From: CAWHJB01 sp963698715 | Lineage (GTDB): Bacteria > Chloroflexota > Anaerolineae > Anaerolineales > UBA4823 | Direction of reading: 5' to 3' | Length of the DNA stretch: 64,000 nucleotides | NCBI GenBank assembly: GCA_963698715.1 | Contig: CAVORW010000002.1 | Location: 186,001 to 250,000, forward strand | Program-made: the position numbers and the translations under genes | Notes under the pieces: model-generated | The model's database searches: none | The model's input: only the letters and a program-made list of their open reading frames with translations | Told to the model about the DNA's origin: nothing | Shown here: one piece after another, positions 1 through 8,274 of the stretch | Layout: every line of letters begins with the position of its first letter | How positions within the stretch are numbered: position 1 is the stretch's first letter

Positions 1-636
1 CGGCCGGCACCGGTCGCCAAGTCGCCAAAGACCGGTTCCCAGGGCTATCGGCGGCAAGGCAACGGTGAATCTGCCGATGTAGCTCGCCGCCAGATGCCGG
101 TTGAGGCAGGGTCGCGCTTCTCGCGCAACCAGGCCGCGGATTTCCCGATCAGCCGCGATCTTGCACCGTTGCAAACTGTGCGAATTTATCCCTATGGTGT
201 TGCCCGTAACCGGCTTTTACAGGCTGCCAAACGGCTGGGGGCTCCGATTGTGGTCGCCAAAACGCCTGGGGATGCTGATGTTCTAGTCACGCTGAGAGCC
301 TATTTTCGTAAGCGCGAACGAACGATTGTAGATGCTGAATCTCGCAACATGCCCATCTATGTCTTAAGATCTAATACTGTGAATCAGATGCAGCAATTTC
401 TGAGCGATCTCTTTAATTTGTCAACGGATTTCCCGCCTGATCCAGGGATGGAGCCGGTTATGGAAGAGACGCGCTCCGCAATTGATGCTGTGCTGAACGG
501 TGAACGCTGGATCGAGCTTCCGCCGGCAGTAGCCTCAATTCGACGCTTGCAGCATCAAATGGCGCGTCAGGCCAACCTTGTATCCCACTCTTACGGCAAG
601 GAGCCGCGCCGCCGGGTGCGCATTTTCCGGGAATAA
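1..636 (+). CDS. R3H-domain nucleic-acid-binding protein, C-terminal part (5' end outside window)
   Basis: The reading frame is open from the first base, so the gene starts upstream of the window and only about 211 C-terminal residues are visible. The last 35 residues (RRLQHQMARQ...GKEPRRRVRIF) match the end of an R3H single-strand nucleic-acid-binding domain. In many Chloroflexota and cyanobacteria this domain closes a longer protein with a SpoIIIAA/Ycf45-like AAA ATPase domain. The start of the visible part is a basic, low-complexity linker. The residues between carry no motif I can name beyond general agreement with that family. It ends 3 nt before tmk, so the two are probably co-transcribed. 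The function is unknown; nucleic-acid binding is inferred from the R3H end. Confidence 0.7.
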   Translation, partial: RPAPVAKSPKTGSQGYRRQGNGESADVARRQMPVEAGSRFSRNQAADFPISRDLAPLQTVRIYPYGVARNRLLQAAKRLGAPIVVAKTPGDADVLVTLRAYFRKRERTIVDAESRNMPIYVLRSNTVNQMQQFLSDLFNLSTDFPPDPGMEPVMEETRSAIDAVLNGERWIELPPAVASIRRLQHQMARQANLVSHSYGKEPRRRVRIFRE

Positions 637-639
637 CAA

Positions 640-1203
640 ATGTTTATTACATTTGAAGGTCCAGATGGAAGCGGTAAGACGTCACAGGTAGCGACCCTGG
701 CTGAATACCTGCGCGAATTGGGCTATCCACTGTTGGTTACTCGTGAACCTGGTGGAACTTCAATCGGGGATCAGATTCGGGCTATCTTGTCTGATCTGGA
801 TAATATATCCATGCAGCCGCGTACCGAGATCCTCTTGTTTCAGGCCTCCCGCGCCCAGCTGGTAGATGAGGTGATCCAGCCGCATCTGGAACGCGGCAGC
901 CTGGTGTTGTGCGACCGTTTTGCCGATTCAACGCTGGCATATCAGGGGTATGGACATTGTGTCGATCTCGGCCAGCTCCGCAGCCTGATCCAGTTTGCAA
1001 CCGGCGGTTTAAAGCCGGATCTTACGCTTCTTTTTGATGTCGATGCAAAAACGGGGCTGACCCGCCGGGCACAGGGGGGCGATTGGAATCGGCTGGATGC
1101 TTACGAAATTGCTTTTCACCAGCGAGTTCGGGAGGGTTATCTGGACCTGGCTCGAGAAGAACCTGAAGAGGTGGGAGACGATAAACGCCGGACAACCCCC
1201 TGA
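640..1203 (+). CDS. tmk: Thymidylate kinase, C-terminus displaced by a frameshift
   Basis: dTMP kinase phosphorylates dTMP to dTDP in dTTP synthesis. The P-loop GPDGSGKTSQ is at residues 7-16, followed by the TREPGG motif, the DRFADSTLAYQG substrate motif and a short LID region. In this frame the protein reads normally to about residue 175 (...YLDLAREEP) and then ends in a non-homologous tail, EEVGDDKRRTTP, at 187 residues. The family is usually about 205-215. The expected ending (RWETINAGQPPELVQEAV...) follows directly in the +2 frame up to 1297. A single extra base around 1165-1172 explains this. It is either a sequencing or assembly error or a real mutation. The gene starts 3 nt after the R3H gene. 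Confidence 0.9.
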   Translation: MFITFEGPDGSGKTSQVATLAEYLRELGYPLLVTREPGGTSIGDQIRAILSDLDNISMQPRTEILLFQASRAQLVDEVIQPHLERGSLVLCDRFADSTLAYQGYGHCVDLGQLRSLIQFATGGLKPDLTLLFDVDAKTGLTRRAQGGDWNRLDAYEIAFHQRVREGYLDLAREEPEEVGDDKRRTTP

Positions 1204-1297
1204 GCTTGTGCAGGAAGCTGTCCGTAAAATTGTACTTGAAAGATTGGAGCAGAAACCAGCTATCCAAAAGAAAGATCGCCCAATCTCAGGCAGTTGA
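1170..1297 (+). pseudogene. tmk: Displaced C-terminal segment of thymidylate kinase
   Basis: In frame +2 this stretch encodes KRWETINAGQ, PPELVQEAV and RKIVLERLEQ, which is the ordinary last helix region of thymidylate kinase ('RW..IDAGQP...V...I'). It is out of frame with the N-terminal part by one base. Joined at about 1168 the product would be about 218 residues, a normal length for the family. It is not an independent gene. Confidence 0.8.
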
Positions 1298-1337
1298 ATA
1301 GGAATATACCCCGGAAACGGGAATTGGGTTTGGGAAA

Positions 1338-1364
1338 ATAACGGTGCAGTTTTCTGCCGGTTAT
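1338..1364 (-). terminator. Hairpin terminator after the FmdB-like gene
   Basis: Imperfect hairpin: ATAAC/GTTAT outer stem, GCAG/CTGC inner stem, TTTT loop. Read on the minus strand it is followed by TTTTCCC, a short U-tract, just after the stop codon of the minus-strand gene at 1372. It may also serve the converging tmk transcript. Confidence 0.5.
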
Positions 1365-1371
1365 CTGAAAG

Positions 1372-1770
1372 TCAAAAGTCGCCCAGGTCTCCCCCGAGGC
1401 CTCCTGCACCAGGCTCCCCTAAATCTGGAAGGGACTGCTCAATCTCGTCTGGCGTCTGACCGGACTCTAACCGGTCAACTACTTCGTCAAATTCAGGGCC
1501 TAATTCTTCGCCCATTTCACTACCCATCTGGCGCATCATCCTCCCCAAGGCTTTCGGATCATCTTCTAAGCCCTCCAGAGCGCTGGGGTCTGCCAGGTTT
1601 TCCAACCGGCTTTCGTCTGAGCGGGCGATCCTCACCCGGCTGATACGGCGCATGACGTTCTTCGATTGGCAGTTTGGACAATTAACCGGCTTATTGCCGT
1701 AATCAGTGTATGTCATGAAAACTTCAAATCGTTTTTGACAGTTTAAGCAGCGATAAGGATAATTTGGCAT
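1372..1770 (-). CDS. FmdB-family zinc ribbon protein
   Basis: The N-terminus PNYPYRCLNCQKRFEV...CPNCQS is the FmdB/CxxC_CxxC regulatory-protein zinc ribbon, with two CXXC pairs about 21 residues apart. The rest is acidic and rich in Glu, Asp and Gly, ending in a Gly-rich tail (GAGGLGGDLGDF). The start at 1770 is preferred over the in-frame ATG at 1806 because the protein then begins exactly at the zinc ribbon and GGGAGA precedes it by about 6 nt. The family was named for a gene next to amide-metabolism genes in Methylophilus, but most members have no known function. The length (132 residues) suits the long variant in which an acidic tail follows the ribbon. It converges with tmk. Confidence 0.8.
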   Translation of the reverse strand: MPNYPYRCLNCQKRFEVFMTYTDYGNKPVNCPNCQSKNVMRRISRVRIARSDESRLENLADPSALEGLEDDPKALGRMMRQMGSEMGEELGPEFDEVVDRLESGQTPDEIEQSLPDLGEPGAGGLGGDLGDF

Positions 1771-1970
1771 AATTGTCTCCCGAAAATAGTTTTGACTGAT
1801 AGGCACTCAAATATACCTAAATTATAACCAAGAGGCAATATTCAGGGAAATGGCTGTTGAGATACTTCTGAGATAAAACGAGTACTATTCCAGGAGTTGA
1901 ATAGGGCAGCCATTGAAATAAGCGCATTTTTTAAGTTTAGTGCATCGATCAAGCATTTGCAGAGGCAATT

Positions 1971-2594
1971 ATGAACGAATTTATCTCGTATAATCCCCAC
2001 CAGCAGTATCCATTGCTGATCGTGATTTCTGGCCCATCAGGAGTGGGCAAAGACACCGTAATCGAACGGATGAAAGCGCGGAAGCTGCCTTTCCATTTCG
2101 TTGTCACGGCGACCACCCGCCAGCCGCGTCCAGACGAAACAGATGGTGTTGATTATATTTTTCTTTCTTTTGACGAATTCGCCGAGATGATCGAGCAAGG
2201 GGAATTTCTGGAGCATGCCATTGTGTACAATGATTACAAGGGCATCCCCAAGGTGCAGGTCCGAGAAGCTATGAGCAGTGGCAAAGATGTTATTTTGCGG
2301 GTAGATGTGCAGGGGGCTGCGACCATTCGGGCACTGGTTCCAGATGCTTTGCTGATATTTTTGACAACCCTCAATGAAGAAGAACTGGAGAATTGTTTGA
2401 AGGCGCGCAAATCGGAAACTCCTGAGGGGTTAAAATTGAGAATTGCTACCGCGCGTCAGGAGCTCAGGCGAATTAAGTATTTCGATTACGTGGTTGTCAA
2501 TCCGGAAGATCATCTGGAAGATGCAGTCGATACGATCGAAGCGATTATTCGAGCCGAACATGCCCGCGTTAATCCCAGAAAGGTATCATTGTGA
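1971..2594 (+). CDS. gmk: Guanylate kinase
   Basis: Phosphorylates GMP to GDP. The P-loop is GPSGVGKDT (residues about 22-30); most guanylate kinases have S rather than D before the Thr. The GMP-binding motif TTRQPRP.E.DGVDYIF is intact, as are the VDVQGA and 'F.YVV.N' elements. The length of 207 residues is normal. The ATG at 1971 is preceded by AGAGGC. It overlaps the rhomboid gene by 4 nt (GTGA), so the pair is translationally coupled. Confidence 0.95.
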   Translation: MNEFISYNPHQQYPLLIVISGPSGVGKDTVIERMKARKLPFHFVVTATTRQPRPDETDGVDYIFLSFDEFAEMIEQGEFLEHAIVYNDYKGIPKVQVREAMSSGKDVILRVDVQGAATIRALVPDALLIFLTTLNEEELENCLKARKSETPEGLKLRIATARQELRRIKYFDYVVVNPEDHLEDAVDTIEAIIRAEHARVNPRKVSL

Positions 2595-3385
2595 GCCATC
2601 AATATCCTTCACCAGAAAACCAACAACCAGAACCTGCAGGTTATACAACACCTCCGGCCAGCTACCAGCCTGCCCCACCTGGCCCTCCACGCCAAAAGCC
2701 GGTGGTTACTTATACGATTATGGGTTTGACCATCTTCGTCTTTCTGTTACAACTTGGCAGCCAGACATTATTCAAAGGCACAGACTTGCCCCAGGCTTTG
2801 GGGATGAAGGTGAATGACCTGATCATGAGGGGCCAGTTGTGGCGGTTGTTCACCCCCATGTTGCTGCATGGTTCGATCCTGCACATCGGTTTTAACATGT
2901 ACGCTTTATACATCCTAGGGCCAGGGTTGGAACGATTTTATGGATGGAAACGCTTTATCGCGGTCTATATCCTGGCCGGATTTGCGGGTAACGTGATGTC
3001 TTTTCTGTTTTCGCCGGAGGCCTCGCTGGGCTCTTCGACCGCGATCTTTGGCATCTTTGGCGCGGAAGGCGTGTTCTTCTACCAGAATCGCAAAATCTTC
3101 GGGCAACGGGCCCAGATGGCCTTGCGGGAAATTGTTTTCTTCGCCGGCATCAACCTGTTATTTGGGCTGTCGCCCGGTATCGACAATTGGGGGCATATTG
3201 GCGGGCTGATCGGCGGCGTCCTGTTTGCCTGGTTTGGAGGCCCGCTGCTGCGCCTGGATGGGATTTACCCGGCTATAAAATTGGTTGATGACCGTACCTC
3301 CGGGGACATCGTCCGGGCAGGCGTGAACGTGGGGGTGTTTTTTGCTGTTTTAACCGCTGTAACAATATTTCTAAAACTGCGCTAA
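2591..3385 (+). CDS. Rhomboid-family intramembrane serine protease
   Basis: Six predicted membrane segments follow a Pro/Gln-rich cytoplasmic N-terminus of about 37 residues. The HxxxN motif of TM2 is present (HIGFN, about residues 98-102). The nucleophile region reads GSST (Ser149) where most rhomboids have GxSG, and the catalytic His is at 202 in NWGHIGGLIGG. The start is GTG, overlapping the gmk stop codon. Rhomboids cleave membrane proteins within or near the bilayer; the substrate cannot be deduced here. The Thr after the catalytic Ser is unusual but leaves the dyad intact. Confidence 0.88.
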   Translation: MSHQYPSPENQQPEPAGYTTPPASYQPAPPGPPRQKPVVTYTIMGLTIFVFLLQLGSQTLFKGTDLPQALGMKVNDLIMRGQLWRLFTPMLLHGSILHIGFNMYALYILGPGLERFYGWKRFIAVYILAGFAGNVMSFLFSPEASLGSSTAIFGIFGAEGVFFYQNRKIFGQRAQMALREIVFFAGINLLFGLSPGIDNWGHIGGLIGGVLFAWFGGPLLRLDGIYPAIKLVDDRTSGDIVRAGVNVGVFFAVLTAVTIFLKLR

Positions 3386-3412
3386 AGCCTCAAGAAACGG
3401 TATTTCATCATC

Positions 3413-3433
3413 AAAAAAACCCTTTTACAAGGG
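3413..3433 (-). terminator. Rho-independent terminator of the minus-strand crotonase gene
   Basis: CCCTT / AAGGG hairpin (3420-3424 and 3429-3433, loop TTAC). On the minus strand it is followed at once by seven T residues, downstream of the stop codon at 3505. The rhomboid gene converges on it. Confidence 0.65.
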
Positions 3434-3504
3434 ATTTGCGCGGTTACCGATGAGGCGCGGAACACACTGACAACTATATCCCCACTGACCTGTTGTTTTG
3501 GTTC

Positions 3505-4290
3505 TTAGGATCCGGCCTTAATGTAATCCGGGTTTCGCTTTTCGAGGAAGGCTTGGACACCTTCTTTGTGTTCGGCGCCTTGCCCAGCAATCTCCTGAAT
3601 ATGGGCCTCGTAATCCAGGAGTTGTTCCAATCCTCCAAGCATGGCTTTGTTAAAAACGCGCTTGGATAATCCCATGGCGCGGACAGGCCCTTTTGCCAGT
3701 TGGGCTGCCCAGGTAAAAGCGTGTTGCAAGAGGTCTTCTGGAGGGGCGAGGCGATTAACCAGGCCCCATGCCAAAGCCTGTTCGGCGCTGATTGGGGCGT
3801 TTGTAAAGGTATATTCCGCTGCTCTACCCAGGCCGATCAGGCCGGGCAGGAGCAAGGAAACTGCCGAATCGGGTGCAAGCCCGATTCCGGCAAAACCAAC
3901 CACAAATCGAGCGTCAGCAGCCGCAATGCGGAGATCGCAGGCCAGCGCGATTCCCAATGCTGCCCCGGAGACGGGACCATTGATCGCGGCCAATACAGGT
4001 TTATCTAAGCGGCGAATTTGGACAATCAAGGGGTTGTAGGTGCGCAATAAATGATATCGGTAGGAAAGATCTTCGGCCTGTTTGACTTCTGTCAGATCTT
4101 GACCTGCGCTGAACACCCTTCCTTGACCGGTCAACAGCACACAGCGAACATCAGGGTCGCGCTCAGCCTGTTTGAAAACTGTTTGCAGGGCTGAGACTAC
4201 CTCTGTCGACAATGCGTTTACTTTAGGGCGGTTGATCGTGATGGTGAAAACGCCATGTTCAAGATGAGTGAGTAATGCAGATTTGGGCAT
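3505..4290 (-). CDS. Enoyl-CoA hydratase/isomerase family protein, PaaG-like
   Basis: Crotonase fold: 'INRPKVNALS', the oxyanion-hole element 'SAGQDLTE', 'AAINGPVSGAALGIALACDLRIAA' and the C-terminal 'EGVQAFLEKRNPDY'. At the position of the second catalytic Glu of hydratases it has Asp in 'LAPDSAVSLLLPGLIG', and AGQDL replaces AGAD. Both are typical of the PaaG branch (isomerases of ring-opened phenylacetyl-CoA derivatives). That points to an isomerase rather than a classical hydratase, but the substrate is not established. No other paa genes are in the window. The start at 4290 is chosen over 4329 because AGGACGA lies just upstream and residue 1 then aligns with the family. Confidence 0.85.
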   Translation of the reverse strand: MPKSALLTHLEHGVFTITINRPKVNALSTEVVSALQTVFKQAERDPDVRCVLLTGQGRVFSAGQDLTEVKQAEDLSYRYHLLRTYNPLIVQIRRLDKPVLAAINGPVSGAALGIALACDLRIAAADARFVVGFAGIGLAPDSAVSLLLPGLIGLGRAAEYTFTNAPISAEQALAWGLVNRLAPPEDLLQHAFTWAAQLAKGPVRAMGLSKRVFNKAMLGGLEQLLDYEAHIQEIAGQGAEHKEGVQAFLEKRNPDYIKAGS

Positions 4291-4349
4291 CGTTCGTCCT
4301 GGCCTCCAATTGAGGGGATCGCAATACACTCATATCCTTAAATAGACAA

Positions 4350-4369
4350 CCCCTGGAGCAGTCCAGGGG
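4350..4369 (-). terminator. Hairpin after the 4380-4757 gene
   Basis: Perfect 8-bp stem CCCCTGGA / TCCAGGGG with loop GCAG, lying between two minus-strand genes. The following U-run is weak, so it may be a terminator or an RNA-stabilising hairpin. Confidence 0.5.
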
Positions 4370-4379
4370 CTGTTGTTGG

Positions 4380-4757
4380 TTACATCTCGGGGAAGTCGTC
4401 GTCCTCGTCACCGAATTCATCATCATAGCCGAGTTCGAGCTCCACTTCGTCATCTGCCAGGCGCACCCATAGCAACAGTAAATGACCATCCTCGGTGTCT
4501 ACGTTTCGGGCAGCCACGATGGGGGCCATTCGTTCCAGGCCTTCGGAGGAACGGTATTCAAGGTTGATTGGTTTCAGATTGCGCCACGCCCGGTGACAGC
4601 GTTCTACCAGCGCTGGACCGTTAAACGTGCGCAAGCGGGTGACGGCAATATCTGCCAGGAAAGGGCTTTCATTCAAGCCCAGCGCCCACCCATCGCTGAT
4701 GGCTTCAAAGGCTGGGGGAGGACCTTCGATTATGGTAATATTTTCTTCAGTATCCAT
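4380..4757 (-). CDS. Conserved hypothetical acidic protein
   Basis: 125 residues with no family I recognise. It has no signal peptide or membrane segment. The middle (ITIIEGPPPAFEAISDGWA...NGPALVERCHRAW) is well ordered, and the C-terminus is strongly acidic (ELGYDDEFGDEDDDFPEM). A GGAGTAAAGG ribosome-binding site precedes the ATG at 4757. It is followed by its own hairpin and stands alone. The codon use and clean RBS support a real gene; the function is unknown. Confidence 0.65.
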   Translation of the reverse strand: MDTEENITIIEGPPPAFEAISDGWALGLNESPFLADIAVTRLRTFNGPALVERCHRAWRNLKPINLEYRSSEGLERMAPIVAARNVDTEDGHLLLLWVRLADDEVELELGYDDEFGDEDDDFPEM

Positions 4758-5016
4758 GTACCTTTACTCCATTTGGGTATCATACCATTAAACAAAATGC
4801 TGAAACATAAGAAATTTGTTGGCTTATTGAGATTCTCTGTGATAAAAAGCTAGCACTTGTGGGGTATCATTTTGGGGGCGACGCGAATAAATAACGAAAT
4901 GCATTTACACTAGTTTAGTGCCGCCTTTGTATGACCCGCTTATTGGAAGGCTAACTGCTTCAAAATATCGAATATTCTGAATTGGCTGGAGCCCAGCACT
5001 GGTTTGGAGGGTTAAT

Positions 5017-5376
5017 ATGCATAAACTGGTTATATTGATAGAACCTCTGGATGATTGGGATACATTTGAAGACGCCTGGCCTGCATTTTTGCACCTGGTA
5101 GAGACAATGCCAGCCTTGCGTAGGGAAGCGATCAGCCGGGTCGATGGGTTTCTGTACGGGGAAACCCCATACGCTCAAATGCATGAACTGTTCTTTGAAA
5201 ATTTGACATCAGCCCAGGAATCGATGGCTTCTGAACAAGGCCGCGCAGCCGGAAAGTTGCTGCAGGCCATGACCGGCGGACGGATGGCGCTATTTTTTGC
5301 CGATCATAAGGAAGATGACCTGGAAAATATCCGAAAATATAAGCAGAACGAAATGGCAAATCCGGATGAGGAATAG
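5017..5376 (+). CDS. EthD-like small dimeric alpha/beta-barrel protein
   Basis: 119 residues. It starts HKLVILIEPLDDWDTFEDAWPAFLHLVETMPALRR and continues with a ...MHELFFENLTSAQESMASEQGRAAGKLLQAMTGGRMALFFAD pattern. This resembles EthD-type ferredoxin-like folds, in which a short strand-helix-strand is followed by a 'F.s.ea...al.S..g' segment. GGAGGG lies 6 nt before the ATG. Such proteins bind or turn over small organic substrates, but no ligand can be predicted. The family assignment rests on pattern only. Confidence 0.55.
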   Translation: MHKLVILIEPLDDWDTFEDAWPAFLHLVETMPALRREAISRVDGFLYGETPYAQMHELFFENLTSAQESMASEQGRAAGKLLQAMTGGRMALFFADHKEDDLENIRKYKQNEMANPDEE

Positions 5377-5406
5377 AACCAGCAACAATGAGTATATGGG
5401 TTTGTG

Positions 5407-6156
5407 ATGAATTATAGAATAACGCGTCGATTATTACCGGTCCTGATTGTAGGTCTGCTTATGTCGGTTGCAGTAGGCGGTTATCTTTATAAACGCTATT
5501 TTTCACCGCGCTTGAATCGGCCCGCCCGTTTTGCATGGCTCTCCGAATGGTTTAGAGACCCGGACTCTCATTCAGACTGGGTGATCAAGGCAGGATACCG
5601 GTGTGGCGAAGCGCCCTTCATCTTTCCCACCGATGGTTATATCGGGTTCATCTGGGACGATTCTTTTCGGGTTGGGCACCGGCATCAAGGGATAGATATC
5701 TTCGGCGGGCAGGATACCAACCAGACTCCGGTAGTGGCGGTTGCGTCCGGCTACTTGAGCCGGCAGGCAGACTGGAAATCAACGGTTATTATCCGCATTC
5801 CGAACGATCCCTTAGAGCCGGGCCGTCAAATTTGGACGTATTACACCCATATGGCTGATCCGGATGGAAATTCTTTTATTGCCTTGGATTTTCCACCTGG
5901 TACGGTTGAAAAATATGTAGAAACCGGAACTTTACTGGGCCGTCAAGGCAATTACTCAGGAACTCCCGACAATCCGACCGGAGTCCATTTACACTTTTCC
6001 ATTGTGCTCGATGATGGCCAGGGCAGCTTTCGGAATGAGCTTGAGATTAGCAATACCCTGGATCCATCCCCATATTTGGGGCTTCCATTAAACGCAAACC
6101 TGAATGATTCCAATATACCAATCTGCAATCAACCACCCCAACAACCCGGATATTGA
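5407..6156 (+). CDS. M23-family peptidase, membrane-anchored
   Basis: An N-terminal membrane anchor or signal (residues about 8-30, LLPVLIVGLLMSVAVGGYLY) is followed by an extracytoplasmic domain. The LytM zinc motifs are present: HxGxD as HQGIDIF (about residues 93-99) and HLHFS near residue 195. A 'YYTHMA' segment between them supplies the second conserved His region. M23 enzymes cut peptide bridges in cell walls or in other proteins. A GTG at 5404 directly before this ATG is an alternative start; neither has a strong ribosome-binding site. The C-terminus (CNQPPQQPGY) is Pro-rich and short. Confidence 0.82.
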   Translation: MNYRITRRLLPVLIVGLLMSVAVGGYLYKRYFSPRLNRPARFAWLSEWFRDPDSHSDWVIKAGYRCGEAPFIFPTDGYIGFIWDDSFRVGHRHQGIDIFGGQDTNQTPVVAVASGYLSRQADWKSTVIIRIPNDPLEPGRQIWTYYTHMADPDGNSFIALDFPPGTVEKYVETGTLLGRQGNYSGTPDNPTGVHLHFSIVLDDGQGSFRNELEISNTLDPSPYLGLPLNANLNDSNIPICNQPPQQPGY

Positions 6157-6371
6157 GGGGTCATCTAACTTAATTCCTGAACACATATGAGAAGATCACT
6201 GGTCAATCTACAGCAGCTTGGCGAGAAAACCACTGAGAACCTCCCCGCAAATAATGATTGTGGTTGCAGGAGGATGCGATTTCCAAACTCCACTGCGCAG
6301 TTTTTGAGACCGGTTTAGGCGCATCTGATTTGCCGGAAAAGCATAAATACGATCTTAGAGGAGAAAAATAG

Positions 6372-7121
6372 ATGAGCGAATTTTTGGACAAGGTTGTTCT
6401 CATCACCGGCGCTGGTCGCGGAATTGGGCAGGTGATTGCTAAGACTTTCGCTCAACAGGAGGCCATCATAGCAGCGAATGACCTAACCCCGGTTAATCTG
6501 GATGAAACGGTAGCAGGTATCCTTGAGCAAGGCGGGCGAGCCAGGGATTACGTCTTTGACATTGCTAAGAAAATGCCTGTGCAGGCTCTGATCGAAAAAG
6601 TGCTGGATGATTGGGGCCGGATAGACATACTCATCAACAACGCCGGGGTCGACCCTCGCGGAGAATTGCTGGATATTGATGAATGGGATTGGCGCCGGAC
6701 GATAGATGTCAATCTGTCTGGGCCTTTTTTTACGATTCAATCAGTTGGCCGAGTGATGCGTGAACAAGGGGGCGGCTGTATGGTAAACCTGGCAGCTGTC
6801 GCCGGACGGGCACATGGCTGGCCAGAACATGGCGCGTTTGTGGCTAGCAAAATGGGCTTAATTGGCTTGACCCGCCAGGCCGCGGTTGAATTTGCGCCCT
6901 ATCACATTCGTGTAAACGCCGTTTGCCCTGGACTGTTCAATACTGGCAGACAGTTTTATGCAGCCCAAGAACAAAGCCTGGTATCGGTGGATCAAATCCC
7001 TCTACGTCGCAGCGGCCAACCACAAGAAGTCGCAGACCTGGTGATATTTTTGTGCAGTTCTGCGGCGGCTTATTTGACTGGACAGGCAATTAACTTGGAT
7101 GGAGGCTGGGTAATGTGCTAG
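6372..7121 (+). CDS. SDR-family oxidoreductase-like protein with substituted catalytic residues
   Basis: Classical short-chain dehydrogenase of 249 residues. It has the nucleotide-binding TGAGRGIG (12-19), an acidic residue after beta-2 (NDL, favouring NAD), NNAG (90-93), the structural Asn at 114, 'RVNAVCPG' and the C-terminal 'YLTGQAINLDGGW'. Two of the four catalytic residues are missing: the Ser of the usual NISS is Ala142 (NLAAVAG), and the Tyr of YxxxK is Phe156 (AFVASK). Lys160 remains. It should bind NAD(H) but is unlikely to do ordinary carbonyl reduction. AGAGGAG precedes the start. A dispersed repeat follows the gene. Confidence 0.85.
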   Translation: MSEFLDKVVLITGAGRGIGQVIAKTFAQQEAIIAANDLTPVNLDETVAGILEQGGRARDYVFDIAKKMPVQALIEKVLDDWGRIDILINNAGVDPRGELLDIDEWDWRRTIDVNLSGPFFTIQSVGRVMREQGGGCMVNLAAVAGRAHGWPEHGAFVASKMGLIGLTRQAAVEFAPYHIRVNAVCPGLFNTGRQFYAAQEQSLVSVDQIPLRRSGQPQEVADLVIFLCSSAAAYLTGQAINLDGGWVMC

Positions 7122-7190
7122 CAGAGCCGCGATGGTTTTATGCACCCGTTCCATTGTATAATCTGCTTACCTGGAAATAAATCATTTATT

Positions 7191-7324
7191 TAGTAGTCTT
7201 TTCGGCAAGTCACTTAAGAAAAAGAGATTTTGTGGTGTTCGGTTTGAGCGGTATAGCCACCCAAACCGAACACCACACATCCTTATTATGTTTGCAATGA
7301 ATTTAGCGAAAGAACCATTTAGAC
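7191..7324 (+). repeat. Dispersed palindromic element, copy A (MITE-like)
   Basis: About 134 bp, nearly identical in layout to the copy at 14227-14359. It has a left flank starting TAGTAGTCTTTTCGGCAAG, a central hairpin with 14-bp arms GTGGTGTTCGGTTT (7232-7245) and AAACCGAACACCAC (7263-7276), and a right flank ending TTTAGCGAAAGAACCATTT. The two ends are imperfect inverted repeats of each other. It contains no coding sequence. Confidence 0.8.
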
Positions 7325-7402
7325 TCAACGGCATGCCCGCATAGCAAATCAGGCAATATGGATGTGTTTATGCAGGGTAGGGATTGGCAGACGGAGGTTC
7401 GT

Positions 7403-8179
7403 ATGCCAGAGTACAGCTCCATTCTGACGGAAAAACTCGAGCGGGTAGGGTTGGTGCGCCTGAACCGTCCACAGGCGATGAATGCCCTTAACTATGATCT
7501 GACCAGGGAACTGATGGATGCTCTGGTTGTCTATGACAATGATGTCGAAGTTGGTGCGATGGTTGTAACCGGCAATGAACGCGCTTTTGCTGCCGGAGCA
7601 GACATAAAAGAGATGGCGGACTCGTCTGCGGTTGATATGCTTATAAAAGATTCGATCTCCCTGTTTGACCGCATCCGCACCATCAAAAAACCAGTTATCG
7701 CCGCGGTCTCCGGCTGGTGCCTGGGAGGTGGCAATGAACTGGTCATGTCGTGCGATCTGGTTGTGGCGTCTGAGTCAGCTCGCTTTGGCCAACCGGAAAT
7801 CACGATTGGGGTGATCCCTGGCGCTGGCGGCACGCAGCGCTTAACTCGTGCGGTTGGCAAAGTCATTGCAATGGAAATGGTGCTCAACAATCGCACCTTG
7901 TCTGCTCAAGAAGCTTTGCACTTTGGCCTGGTCAATCGGGTTGTGCCGGTTGAGCGTTATTTGGAAGATGCACTGGAATTGGCTGGCGAGATCGCAGGGC
8001 GCGCGCCTCTGGCAATTCGTCTGGCGAAAGAGGCCATTAACCAGGCATTTGAAACCCCACTCTCCGATGGGCTGGTGGATGAACGCCGTTCTTTTTATTT
8101 GTTATTCGCCAGCCAGGATCAAAAAGAAGGGATGCAAGCCTTTGTGGAGAAGCGTAAACCCGATTGGAAGGGAAAATAA
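7403..8179 (+). CDS. Enoyl-CoA hydratase
   Basis: Crotonase superfamily, 258 residues from the ATG at 7403, which has GGAGG 6 nt upstream (preferred over the in-frame ATG at 7358). Both catalytic glutamates of hydratases are present, in GGGNELVMSCD and in FGQPEITIGVIPGAGGTQRL, together with the oxyanion-hole 'FAAGADIKEM'. It therefore most likely hydrates 2-enoyl-CoA to 3-hydroxyacyl-CoA in beta-oxidation or a related acyl-CoA pathway. Unlike the PaaG-like paralogue at 3505-4290 it has the full hydratase Glu pair. The chain length it acts on cannot be read from the sequence. Confidence 0.9.
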   Translation: MPEYSSILTEKLERVGLVRLNRPQAMNALNYDLTRELMDALVVYDNDVEVGAMVVTGNERAFAAGADIKEMADSSAVDMLIKDSISLFDRIRTIKKPVIAAVSGWCLGGGNELVMSCDLVVASESARFGQPEITIGVIPGAGGTQRLTRAVGKVIAMEMVLNNRTLSAQEALHFGLVNRVVPVERYLEDALELAGEIAGRAPLAIRLAKEAINQAFETPLSDGLVDERRSFYLLFASQDQKEGMQAFVEKRKPDWKGK

Positions 8180-8274
8180 CGAAGCCAGCCAGCATTTATG
8201 CCGGACGGGCGCGGCACCCGTGAGGTATTACGTAGTTAAAACGGATCAAGCCTTAGCTGGAGAGGAAAGCCAGA

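Noticed and set aside
1165..1175. Programmed ribosomal frameshift in tmk
   Set aside because: No slippery heptamer, internal Shine-Dalgarno or downstream structure stands out; a base error or mutation is simpler.
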